NCBI RefSeq assembly: GCF_001949145.1 | Contig: NW_019091436.1 | Span: forward strand, 482,407 to 544,406 | DNA from: Acanthaster planci | Lineage: Eukaryota > Echinodermata > Asteroidea > Valvatida > Acanthasteridae | DNA length: 62,000 nucleotides | Direction: 5' to 3' | In this document: one piece after another, positions 12,851 to 24,204 of the stretch | Layout of the letters: every line of letters begins with the position of its first letter | Numbering within the stretch: the first letter of the stretch is position 1 | The notes under the pieces: model-generated | Told to the model about the DNA's origin: nothing | Databases searched by the model: none | Seen by the model: the letters and a program-made list of their open reading frames with translations, nothing else | Translations under genes and position numbers: made by a program

Positions 12851-15800
12851 CTACATAGGTGCCTCTTGTGGTTTTCTTCCAAGAAGCAAGACAATAGGAG
12901 ATTTGGCACTTATCTTGGCATCTTCTGCAGGACAATCAAAACCTAAAATCTCCATCAACCTGGAATGACATTGACAAAATGTCAACAAAGTCAAAACTGC
13001 AAGCATACAGACTTGAAGATGCTATTATCAGCTGCCAACAGCAGTTTGCTAGAGTTAAAACTCACTTGGGTAATGCAACTCTATTTCCTTCGTTCTAAGA
13101 CGTTAAATATAACTTCAACTTTGCTCCTTAATCAAATGTGCATAGATGAAAAACATGAGAATGGGATTTAGGACAGGGTTTATTTCCTTATTTTTCTTTT
13201 GCAACATTTCGCCTTAAATTTGACTGAACTCCACTTTGAGGGAAACAAAGTCATTCATTTGGCTAATGATGACCTGTAAAAAAAGAGTTGTAAAAAAATG
13301 CAAAATTTAACCTTACAAAAGTTGCTTCCAAAGAAATGCTTGCTCAGTGGATACACAAACCAGCATTGAATCAATCTGTGCATTTAACTGAAGAGAAAAT
13401 ACCGAGCTTAGCAGAAACCTTTGTTCTTACCGTTCCTGTAACTCCTTGAGGATATCAGGGCCACTTGGATTCTTCTCTGAGTATGCTTGATACCCAGACC
13501 AAGATCGGATGTAGTCCATGTAAGATGACATTGTTGTGTCAAGTCGCATGTCAAATGATTCATCCCTGTGTCCAAAGGCAACAGACAGAAATTCTTGCAA
13601 CTGTCATCAGCTCATAAACTTCTGAGATATGACCAGTCCCCAAAGGATCATCTATACACTCTCCTCAGGCAGGCATCACATGCAGGCATCAAATAGCAAA
13701 CTATGGTACATGTATATTGCAACTTTACAGAAATACCGGAAACACTTTTTAAAAAAATGCTGCATGAGTATAATATTCTTGACTGGCCCTGTGATTTCGC
13801 TTAACACATAAATTTACTTAACAATATTACTGCTCTTGGTTCCATGATATTTGTGACCCAAAATTCCCAAACCTGGCTGAAGTAGTTCATTTTGAACTGG
13901 GAAGTTTCCTCTTACTACTGTTAATTTCCAAACTTCAAAAAAGTGACCCAAAATAAAAACTATCTGAAGAAAGCTTTGACAGTTACCAGCAATGAGTTTG
14001 TGGACTTTGCATCGGTCAAAATGTAACTGGAATATTTCCAGATAAAAGCTTATCGTTCTGTGGACTGATTGTAGACAGGTGGATCGCATTTGGTACATGT
14101 CTGGACAGCTTTCAAGTTTCAGGCATGATGTTCATGTACCTGAGAGTTTCTTCATAAGGAATGTGGATATCTGCCAGATTGTTATGAAGATGTCGTGCAC
14201 AGTGACTGGTGTACGGTCCTAAAGTTACTCTGTCAAACTGTTAAAGATAAAGAAGAAAATACCATACAATTATTGTTCAGCATCTAACTTTTCACAAGTG
14301 CAGGGTTCATCAGGGGAAAGTCCGAGGGTCAACTATAGTTAACTATACTTCTACTAGTACTGCCCAAACGTTGGATGGTTTGGATTATCTAGTTGACACT
14401 TTGGGACCAGACCCCAGGGCATGGTCGCACAGGTGGTCATCAAGAGCGGATTTCATTTACCATAACGGAGGGAGCCATTCACATGAAAATAATTGTAGGA
14501 GATTTAAATGACCATGAATGCTGTGAGAATCGCAGCCAACGGTGAAATGTGAGCAACGATGAGATTTAAAAAAAAAAGCCCAATTTGGTCGTTCGAGTGT
14601 AACTGAATTGCAAATGCACGTTGTTAAAAAGCAACTGACTGCTGGTCGATCTAAAGTTTCAACCTGAACTTGCCCCAAGAGCCTTGATCTTTGTTCCTTG
14701 GACAGCCACGAAGTGACTGTAGTAGTTGAAAAAGCTCATTTTGGGTAAGTCTATGAAGTGAAGGCTGTAGAGTGTGACATTTGGACCAGTGTTAATTGAG
14801 CCAAGCCCATCACAAGTCCCTGTTAATCCATCACAAGTCCCTGTAAGTCCATCACAAGTCCATGTAAGTCCATCACAAGTCCCTGTAAAGTCCATCACAA
14901 GTCATCAAGTCTTAAGCCAAGTCACTCTTCAAACAACCTGTGACAAAACCATTTCTTTGTTGCTGTTCACACTGCAACTTACATGTATAACTTGGCCTTG
15001 TAACAGGATTTGTGACTGCATGGACTTAAATACAAGACGGTTTGCAGTTACACCACGTGAACAAATAATTCTCTTTAGTGAGCCTGTGTGGTTCTGAAAG
15101 AACTGGCATTTTCACTCACAAAAACAGCGTGCTGTTTGTTTTTAGAAGCATTGAGTGAAACTTCTTGTTCTATTCAGAGCATACACGGAGATGTTGCATT
15201 CGGGGCCAATCAGAGGGCAGGATAAATTCATCAACCAGTAATCAGCCAAGCAGAGTACAAGGGGACCTGATGCATAGCTACACAAATCTCAGAGGCTGTG
15301 AAGCTATTTTTTGGACTCCATGAAGGCTGAAGTCTAGTTTGTGAACTTGATTCTTACCTGAAAAATCATGTCAGTCACTAGTCTGTTCTTTTCCTCATCG
15401 CCTTCAACGCAAGGACGTATGTTGTGGTACATATAGATTGCAACGCATCCGCAGGGTTTGAGTATGCGGTCTACCTCACGAAAAAATGCCTCCAGATCAA
15501 ACCAATGCACTGCTTCTGCACATGTGATTAAGTCAACGGAGCTGTCGGGCACTGGAATGCTCTCCCCTTGACCTTTTCTAATTTTTAGACAGACAGACAT
15601 TACTGTTGGATGTACTGGTAGGTGTAATTACTCTATGAAATGATGTACAAATTTGTTAGGCAACACAGTTGTTTCTTAGAAAGAATACTTCCTCACCTAT
15701 ATTCAACATTTGGTGGATTCTCCACTGATTGTGCAGCTCTTATCTGTGCTTCGCTCACGTCAACGCCGATGACCTTTTCAAAATATGGGGCCAAAGGTCG

Positions 15801-16668
15801 TGTATTCTGGCCTGATCCACACCCTACATCAACTGCGAGTTTAAAGGGATCTGGTTTCTGCATATCAAATGTTAAAAACTTATAAATTCCTTGCGCAAGT
15901 TCTGGGATGCTTGCGACCCAAACAAATTCTTCCCATCTGCGTAGACTAATGCAAGTGATGCATTAAATTTCCAGGAATCAACAATTTGACTAGCGATTCA
16001 CATAGGCATCTGATTATTCAAAGTACATGTAAAACACTAACATAATAATCTGTGTTGACCATGGCCCCCATTTGGGCTGGCCAAGAATTAAGTCAACCAG
16101 TCATCCATGATTCCAGCACATTTTAGACATTCATTAGGATAGTAACACAATGTAGATAAAGTCATCTCATTCATTAACTCGAGCAACTCCAGCTAAATAG
16201 CATGCCTAGCCCGTATGCTTGAGGCATCTGGAAAAAAGTTACAAATTTCCAGACGTCTTGAGTGCTATTTTATTAATTGATTTCTTTGCTTCCGTTTTAC
16301 ATTGTTTGGATTGTGTTTTATTTCGCTGTGACATCAATTATAACATGTGCTAATCTGCTTAATATATACGTATGCCACCTGTTACATAAACATTTATCTA
16401 CATGTAGGTCTTTGTCGGCCAAGAAGTTTTTCCATGTTATGTCCCCGCCCCCTTCTACAATGCCCTCGGGTATTTGTCACTGAGGTCACTCAGCCAGAAA
16501 ACGAACCAAGCTTGGTCGGCTACCGATAGCAAAATTAAAAGTAGATCTAACCTTTTCACGTAGAAATGCCAGGTTCTTCTGGATAATTTCCAGAGGCCAG
16601 TCGGGGCGACATTTGACGTAAATGGCGGCATGGTCCTCCTTTTTGAAAATACTAGTATCTGTTGACAT
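12851..16668 (-). CDS. SAM-dependent methyltransferase, paralogue C (6 exons, 279 aa)
   Basis: Third tandem copy and the most diverged. Exons on minus: 16552-16668, 15697-15857, 15358-15577, 14140-14237, 13431-13565, 12851-12959. The first five again have the lengths 117, 161, 220, 98 and 135 bp. The start MSTDTSIFKKEDHAA corresponds to those of A and B. Motif I VDVGCGSGQNT, the VIGVDVSEAQ loop and CAEAVHWFDLEAFFRE are intact; the end is LLLGRKPQEAPM. Differences fall mainly in exons 3 and 4, for example RKGQGESIPVPD and TSHCARHLHNNL, where A and B share NSPGARHLFNRL, so a different substrate is possible. It is transcribed away from the protease gene at 18946, with 2.3 kb between the start codons. 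Confidence 0.9.
14803..14908. repeat. 21-bp minisatellite
   Basis: About five tandem copies of a unit built on ccatcacaagtccctgtaa, with unit starts at 14807, 14828, 14849, 14870 and 14892. It lies in intron 3 of methyltransferase C. It happens to be open in two frames, but that is a product of the repeat. Confidence 0.85.
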
Positions 16669-16731
16669 ATTGCTAGCTGCGAGCTCAGTAGGTGGGACCG
16701 GCTAGGGTTAAAATTTCGCGTGACTTGCAGG

Positions 16732-16745
16732 GCGCCACCTTGTGG
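16732..16745 (-). promoter_or_regulatory. CTCF-like motif, copy 1
   Basis: gcgccaccttgtgg; read on minus it is CCACAAGGTGGCGC, a close fit to the conserved CTCF core. It lies 64 bp upstream of the start codon of methyltransferase C, inside a roughly 65-bp block that recurs at 17755-17815. Confidence 0.4.
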
Positions 16746-17399
16746 TCAGTGTGCGACGTAAAAATTATTAGTTCCTGCAACGGCATTTTTTGCAAAGTGG
16801 ATCTCGTACCAGATTTGATTTGCTCTATGAAATTACTAAACCGATCGATGTCGCGGGTATTTGTTCCTGTCACACCGGCCTGCGCATTGCATGGATCGTC
16901 CAAACACGTCATTCTTGATAAAACTTAGCTAACCCTACTTTCAATGTCTCCAGCGAAGTGCAAGGAAGCAAAAAACTACATGCAGAAGCTTGAGTAGAGG
17001 ATTGGATTTAACCAAATGTTTGTGGTGTTTCCTTGACTGCCTCCAAGTTTTGTGAATTGTTGAGTGGTATTTCTGCCATATTATTTTCCGTCTTGTAAAT
17101 CATGCTGAGTTTTCTTACTTTCCTTCTCGTTTCCAAGGGTTTTCCAAAGATCCTTGACAATTTACTTTAGTGGCTGTACCTGGTGTATTTTTGCAGTGTG
17201 CCAATTCATGAAAATTCTCCGCCAGGACGAGGCGCTTAAAAAGTACCTTTCTTTGGGGGGTGGGTTCTTTTGGGCGGATAATTAAAAAAATCATTAGTTA
17301 ACCTACTAAAACTTGAACATCAAATGGGAAATCTGAAGGACCAAACAACACATTGTTTTTGTTTGAGAGGCATCAGGGACTTCAGTTGCCTGCCATGGC

Positions 17400-17628
17400 C
17401 ACTGGCGTAGCTAGGATTTTTCTAGTGGGGGTCACTAGGGGCATCATGGAGGAAGGCACCAGCATCTTATTGGGGGTTGCAAGGATGCTGAGTTTTTGGG
17501 GGCAAGCTTTTGTTAGCCTTGTTAAATATCCATTTATCTGTTGATGTTGTTTTTTTTTTAGTGTGGGGGACACCTAGGGGGCACCAGGAATTTGTAGAGG
17601 GGACACGTGCCCCCAGGCTACGCCACTG
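17400..17628. mobile_element. hAT-type MITE, copy 1
   Basis: Terminal inverted repeats are cactggcgtagc and gctacgccactg. The g-rich interior matches the second copy at 33358-33578 (caccagcatcttat, ggggcaccaggaattt). Flanking 8-mers gccatggc and gccttggg match at 6 of 8 positions, compatible with a decayed 8-bp target duplication. It encodes nothing. Confidence 0.7.
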
Positions 17629-17755
17629 GCCTTGGGGCTCCAAACTTTGTTGATTTTACACTATCAATCGAGCTTGAATTTATAGTTCAGTGCACACATA
17701 TACGGATATCAATTTGGACGCGCACGCGACGTACGCATGTGTACACGCTTGAAGA

Positions 17756-17769
17756 GCGCCACCTTGTGG
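17756..17769 (-). promoter_or_regulatory. CTCF-like motif, copy 2
   Basis: The same 14-base core as at 16732-16745, in the same orientation and 1,024 bp away. The surrounding sequence (gtgcgcgacg...attcgtttctgcaacggc) is also shared, so the two sites arose by duplication of a block. Confidence 0.4.
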
Positions 17770-18945
17770 TTGGTGCGCGACGATTATTCGTTTCTGCAAC
17801 GGCGGATTTGATTTAGGTCAACTTGATGTTCTTGTTCACCGAGTCTTTTGTCGCAGGTAAAGACAAATTCCAGTGTTTCCTCCAAGTACACACATTTGCA
17901 ATTGATCTGAATTTATTTCATAGATGTTGCCATAAATGATGTGATTGGTGTGCTCACATCAGATCTCATTTTGAGCGCAGGGTGTCGGAAATATGTGTGT
18001 TATCGCTAGGGCTATACATACTGTCATGTAAAAAGATCCGTTGCAGTTTTGAACATCACCTGCTATTAGTGCTAAAGATTTTTTGGGGGGGAGGGGATCC
18101 CCAAATATGCAGTGCCCCTGTGTAATGTAACGTAGTTCATACAACTAGGACTACAAAATCTGTTTGTTAGTGCATTGATTTTGTCGAAATGTTTAAATCC
18201 ACTAGGGCCTATGTCATTGCAAATTCATCCTTGCGATTAGCCTCGGAAAAGCAATAGCATGTCCTAAAAAGTAAAAATTAGCTGGGAAAATTTTGCAACA
18301 CAAGGCCGACTTACTTAGATATGTTGGAAAATCTTTCAGATCAGTCTCATAGGCAGCATAGGGTTTATGCAGAGGGTTTCAAGTAATGTCTGTGTATAGA
18401 ACTCTTTCTCCTTGTAAAATCCCATGTAGGCCTAGCCAATTTTTATACATCCCCCAAAACTTACATGCGCGTGTACTTCAAGAAGTACATGATATGTAAA
18501 ATCATTGTAGCCTAGGTTGGATTCTTAGTCATGTTTTGGTTTTCCAAAGGGCAAGTGATTTTTAAAATCATTGGTTTTTAACCCAAAATTTCGTTTATAT
18601 TCTTTAACTATGATTCTTGCCCATCTTTGGATTTTTTTACAAATGGAAGCAGCATCAAGGGACCATCTTTCAAGTCCCTAATCACTAACAAATGCACAGA
18701 GCTCAACTGCTGTAAAAATAGCAGCACCAACAGCAAATAATGAAACATACATTCATTTGACTCTGCATTTGTAACCATTTCTCTCAGTTTCAACCCAAAA
18801 TTTTTCTTCCTCCACAGCTGTGTCCAAATAGCAACATCACATGTTTATGCACAAGTAGGGTATAGCTGTGCCTTCCTGTATCGGCCCTGGGAAGGAGGTG
18901 TTGTGGCTCCTACATTCATTGGACACATCGCACAAAGTGAAAACC

Positions 18946-21886
18946 ATGGAGCTGTTTTGGACCACTCTTGGCAGTCTTGCGTCCTGGTTGACTCACGTTC
19001 TGATTGAGTTCAGCCTCTTCATAGCAGTAGACTCAGTTGTGAAGGCCTCGTTGCCCTCGCTTAGGTGAGTGACGTCAACATTGCTTTGGAAACTGCAGAC
19101 TTGCTATTCCACATTGGGCTGAAGCAGGTCCTCTTGGTTTGTATTTTTGTTCCATGCCTACCGATCCAAACTGAAGTTCTAAATGCAGAAAGCTGGGTGA
19201 TTTCTGCTGCCTGAAACTTTAACCAATCACAGCTGGAGCAATAGCAAACGTCTGATGTGCATATCGCAAGGGATGCATGTATATGTATTGTAGCCTCCCT
19301 GTTTAGTAGACAGCTTAATTTGCGTGTTCTCTGGCAGTCACAGAAGCTGTTATTGAACAATTTTTCTTGCAATTTAAGCCTAATTTTTGGATGGTGAGTC
19401 CCAGACATGGATCACTATACACTTACTTGTTATTCAAAACTGATAATTACATGTATGTTCAGAGTGTTGAAATGTTGCTCATTTAACTGAATTGGTACAC
19501 GTTTCCAATGAATTGATTTTTAAAAATGCAAGGCATTATCATAGCCAATGAGTAAACAGGAAAAAATCATTAGATCATACGTACCTCATTTTTCTCTCGG
19601 CAGAAATTCCAAATAGTTTGTCAATACGCAAGTGTCTGAAATCCTTCAGTGTCTAACATCTCGCTTGGCAGTACATTCATTGTAAGAAATCGCAGACTAC
19701 AAACAGCCAACCACTGTTTGTCTAAGTTTTATTACTCATTTGAACAGTGATTCATTTTGGAGGATTGAAGAAGGCTCCCACTAACTATTGCTAAGGAGGA
19801 GTTAAACCAGTTTTCTTGACTGTTTTGCATTTGCAGAGAAGCTAGAGAGCGACAATGGTTGTGGTTTCTGGAATCGGTTGCACTACTGGTTTTAGTTTTG
19901 TTTCTGACTTTGTATGACCGCACACCCTACCTTCTCCTCCTGCTAACCATGGCCACCTTGGTCTTTGCTCTGGCCTATGATTGGCTGAAACAACTCTCTG
20001 ATGGACAAAGTGGAACCCAGAACTTAAGACGTTCGCACACAACAGTCAATGTTGTAAACTCGACTGTGCATTTGAACGTGGCATCCTAAAAAATGCCCCA
20101 CTTTGTGACCAATTGTTAGTGGCAGACCGAAATGAATTTCCTGTTTCTTCAAACTTGCAGAGATCCTGTGGAGCGCAGTAGGATGTGGTTTCTGGAATCG
20201 GTTGTACTGCTGTTTATTGCGATGTTCATGAGTCAGTTCAGCCACATTCCATATGTTCTCTTCATCTTGGCCTTCAGCACCATCCTGTCAGCTGTTCTTC
20301 ACGATCGGATCGATGGGCAAAACTTGAAAACGCTTCTACCTTCTGCAAGAGAAACTGAACCTAACTTAAACAATGGTACGTGTATGTTGACTTCGCTCAA
20401 CGGTTCAGCTCAGTCTGGAAAGTATCAGAATTTTGGTTCTGGGAGATTACGATATCATGCTAGAGACAAAATCAGTGACAAAACTCAAGTGCCTGCAACT
20501 ACCCCAGTCAGAATGGACAACAAAGGTCTACTTGGAAACTGGCAGTCATACTTCCTGGCTGTGTTAAGGAGGAAGCCACCAGAATGCCAGCCACCAGGCT
20601 TACCAAATAGAGGAAAAAATCTTTGCTTTCTCAACGCTGTGCTTCAGTGCTTAGCCCATGTGCAGTCCTATGGAAATCTGGATCAGTTTTTTTCAGAAAT
20701 AAGCAACAGATCTCAGGAAAATAATTTCATTGATTGCTACAGTGAGCTAGTGGCCAATTGCACTGTTGGAGAACACTTCTCTGGTGCAGTTCTCAACACC
20801 TTGCCATTTCGCAGAGCTGCGTCACAACTTTGCCCTGGATTGATCGCAGACCCGACAAGGGGTCGTAAACAGACACAGCAGGATGCAGCCGAGTTCTTAA
20901 CGTGGCTCTTAACCACTCTGCATAACATCTTGAGAAAAGGCCCCTGTACTGCAGGATTCTCCAGTGATTCAGGTTTAGAGAAGCTCACAGACAAGGAGCA
21001 GCATTGTCTTAAAGTAGAGTGCGAGATGTTGTTGCAAGCTGCCCAGTCAATGTACGACGGGAGATGCGTCAAAGCAGTTAAAGCTCTTTCTGATTTGGAT
21101 TGGAAGCATCAACAAATCCATGAGAGATCTATCATCAGTGACCTTTTCTCAGGTCAGATCCTTGAGCTGCGGGAGGGTGGCAAGCAGAACTGCGTATCTC
21201 TCAGCATCCAAGCTTTTAATGTTCTTCCTGTTCCGCTATCTGGGCCTCGTCAGGTGTCAGGACTTGTTTACTTGCAAGACTGCATCGGTGATATGTGCAT
21301 TCTCACGGATGTGTCAGTCGACTCGCCTTCAACGTCTTTAGCGTCACCACCTGCTGGACAGTTTGGGAATAGAAATATCGATGATGTCAAGCTAGAGAAT
21401 GTTGTTAATCTGTCAAGGCCTCCTTTGCTGTCGTCCACTCCTACCAAACCTGATGCATTAACCCATCTCCCCGAAAGTCCTACCAGTGTATCCAGAGAGT
21501 TCCGCTGCCAGACTTCTCTACGCTATCTACCAAAGTGTCTTGTCATCCAGCTGAATCGATTCAACCAGTTTGGCCGCAAGGCCAAGACCCCTGTCAGTAT
21601 TCCCCTCCGTGGCCTGAACCTTAATCCGGCCTTGTTTGACCAACAGGTTGCTGGGCAGCCAACACTTGTTAGCCGAAGTTGTATGTACGACTTGGCTGCT
21701 CTGTGTGTCCATGAAGGAGCCCAAAGCTCTTGCTACGGTCACTACGTCGCCTTCTGCTTGGCTAGTAATGGTCACTGGTATCGTATGGATGATGAGATTG
21801 TAAGAGAAGTAAACATGCTATATGAATGCAGCTCTCCGACTCTCAGAGAAAATGCATATCTCTTGTTTTATATGAGACGACATTAA
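18946..21886 (+). CDS. Membrane-anchored ubiquitin-specific protease (USP, C19 family), 614 aa
   Basis: Two coding exons, 18946-19064 and 20161-21886, join in frame across a phase-2 junction (AG|A). The ATG at 18946 has a strong aaaccATGG context. The product would be a deubiquitinase held in a membrane. Three hydrophobic segments occupy about residues 8-30, 50-63 and 69-86. A polar linker follows, then a compact USP domain from about residue 180. The Cys box is GKNLCFLNAVLQC (Cys195), then QQDAAEFLTWLL; the His box is SCYGHYVAFCL (His567), then WYRMDDEIV, so the triad looks intact. It ends AYLLFYMRRH. Human USP30 is also membrane-anchored but has a single segment and a different Cys box, so I do not assign an orthologue. 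The whole catalytic region lies in one exon. A duplicate of the membrane exon sits upstream at 19837. Confidence 0.87.
19837..20089 (+). pseudogene. Duplicate transmembrane exon of the USP gene (alternative or dead)
   Basis: After a good acceptor (catttgcag) this encodes a diverged copy of the start of the main exon: WFLESVALLVLVLFLTLY, then PYLLLLLTMATLVF, and a stop at 20087-20089. It begins in the same phase as the functional exon at 20161, so exon 1 could splice to either. No GT in it gives the phase needed to continue into 20161, so its use would produce a membrane peptide of about 123 residues without the protease. It is either an alternative terminal exon or a relic of exon duplication. 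Confidence 0.6.
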
Positions 21887-24204
21887 GATACATGTACCAA
21901 GTGCTAAATTATTACTTATGTGACTTATTTTTCCAAAGTTTGAATATTTACATGTAAATGTAGTCAAATTTTAATTGTTCTAGTAGCATATATCCAGGAA
22001 GTGATTTACCACTTACAATAATACAATAATCCAATACATACATGTACAACTTAGCCCACCTAAAATGATTGTGTATGCCATAATTTGTTGTGTAAGTCGC
22101 AGATGAAATTTTCTCTTTATTTGTTGCGCAGCTTTCACAACAACACGCGACGTAAGTAAAGTTACACTGTTATTTAAAGTTTTGTGAATTGGCTGCTGGT
22201 TTCTTAGAATAGTTTTTCAAATTTAATTGACAGTGTGCTACGCTGAGACATATACCGTATCATACATCCCATGGTGCTTAGTCCAAACTATGTACGTGTG
22301 CATGTACAGGATTGAGTTATTGAAGCAGTATCCTATCCAGTTCATTTGTTGTGGAATATTGTTGTTAGCATTGTTTAAGATGGTAAACCTTCTCTGCAGT
22401 GATGATTTTAAATGAAATTCTGCTGTAATGTTGTACATTGCATGTTGAAAATACTCCTTTTTTAAAATTTCAATCTGTAGTTGTTGACACACTGCACATA
22501 TTTTTACTTGTGCATGCAAAGAATTGAATATTTTAGAGAAAGTTGTGCAATGGCTACGTAAAATTTCACTTGTGTAGCTGACGTGTTTTGTACATGTACA
22601 CCAATGCCTTTAATTAAAAAAAGGAACAAATATTTAAATAAGTTCTCAGCACACGAAAATTCGTCTTAAAGATACTGTATGTGTGTAAAATAGTTCATCT
22701 CCAAACTACAAATATTCACATTTTCAGAGTGCCTGAATTTTAATGAAGATTAATTTGCAGTTGAAGTATCATTGAAATGTAGCAGTTTTTAAGGATCACC
22801 GAAATTTGTTATCTCTTATTTTATGCTGAACCCCCATGCTTTTAGATTTTTCAAATCCACTGCAGTCTGACAGTGTCTTGAAGGGGTTTCATGGAGTTTG
22901 GAAAAACATTGAATTACTCAGGCTATGTGTATATTTGTACATGTAAATTCCAGACATTTTTAAGTGTTTTACCTGTAAAATAACACTAAACACTTCAAGG
23001 AAAATATTTGTACAATGATTTTTACAAATTTTCTTCATGGTACATGTACATACATGTATACAAAGATGTCGGCAGAGTACAGACTGTGTGACCTTTAACT
23101 TAGTCCCATTGGCTTTGAGGCTCTCTAAAAACTGGATTTGTGTGGTGTTAGTTTTAGTGTGGAGTCCACACAAAGAACTCAATACAGTCTGAGATGAGTA
23201 TTCCAAATGACAAGGGTACACAAAAACATGTTTATCAACATAACAAGACTGCAGTATATTCTATCAGTACACACAGAAATGAATGTTCACCAGTCTGACA
23301 TTTACTGTAAATACCATTCTCTCTCTAAACAGCTGTCCCCATCTGAGTTTGAATAAACATAAAATCACCAGAGCAAGTGTCAATTTCTCTCGTATATGCT
23401 GTTGGCAAACCATAGCACACGCATTTCAGCACTTATTGTCAGCTTGCGTGTGCACCTGCCCTAAAAGTACTTATTGTGTGGCTGAAAAGAATGTTTGTAA
23501 AATGCCTTCCTAGTGAAGCGTGTCCAAAAAATCGGCATTGTGGGAGATATTATGGGTCTTTGTGCATTCATCCGTAAGCAGCTTTTACCCCAGGAAATAG
23601 TGAAGTGCAAAGTGACTAAAAATAGCACGCTGTGGAAAACTGAAAACTGAAAAGCTGTGTGTTTAGCCACCGGGGGTCATCATATACACATATGTATGTG
23701 TGAAGAAAATCTTGAGGCCATTTAGCCAGCAAACTGTGTCAAGTCACACAAGTGACCTTGGTAGAAGAAAATCCTTTGTGGAATGGAATGTAGATTGACC
23801 TGAGACGTTGAGCAGTGCCCTGACTTTTTATGTCTGTGGATTTGTCTGAAAGGAACATACAAGCTGAGTAGGTGGACTTTACAAGTAAGTGAGCAATTCT
23901 GTTTTCAAGTGCATTTTTCACTTACATTTACATGTACCATGTACATAACTCACTAGTGTAATTGTTGAAATGGTTGAAAACACCAAATTTTGGTCTCTGT
24001 ATCAAAAGACGTACCTATCATTTTCCTCTGCTTTAATCCATCCATTGTAAACTGAGCCTAGTAGATGCCAAGGACTATCATTGTTTTTAGACTGACGTGG
24101 TAGTGATAGCACACTTGGCTAATCATGAGAGAAGTCCAGTGCTCATCTATCTGTACATTTCTATCTACAGGACCCTTTTTCTCTCGCCGATCAAAATTGA
24201 ACTC
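21887..24204. other. Intergenic, USP 3' end to KLHL12-like 5' end
   Basis: No coding exon is seen. A possible polyadenylation signal ATTAAA lies at about 22613 for the protease. Several tacatgta tracts occur (for example 22960, 23042-23060 and 23930). A splice acceptor at 24161-24170 (ctatctacag) suggests that the KLHL12-like coding start lies in the second exon, with a noncoding first exon somewhere upstream that I cannot place. Confidence 0.45.

Larger units (their letters stand above)
16669..18945. other. Divergent intergenic region
   Basis: This separates methyltransferase C (minus) from the protease (plus). It holds two copies of a roughly 65-bp block with a CTCF-like core (16731-16800 and 17755-17815) and a hAT-type MITE between them. 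The end of the second block reads as a possible noncoding first exon of the protease, with a splice donor at about 17857 (gtcgcag|gtaaag). The remainder shows no feature. Confidence 0.5.

Noticed and set aside
14774-15097. 107-codon plus-strand frame with repeated PSQVPV
   Set aside because: It is a translation of the 21-bp minisatellite inside a methyltransferase intron.
18946-21886. Assignment of the protease as USP30
   Set aside because: Membrane anchoring is shared, but the number of segments and the Cys-box sequence differ, so no symbol is given.
24097-24204. Longer N terminus for the KLHL12-like protein starting upstream
   Set aside because: The frame is open, but a strong splice acceptor at 24161-24170 interrupts it and the added residues have no KLHL similarity.
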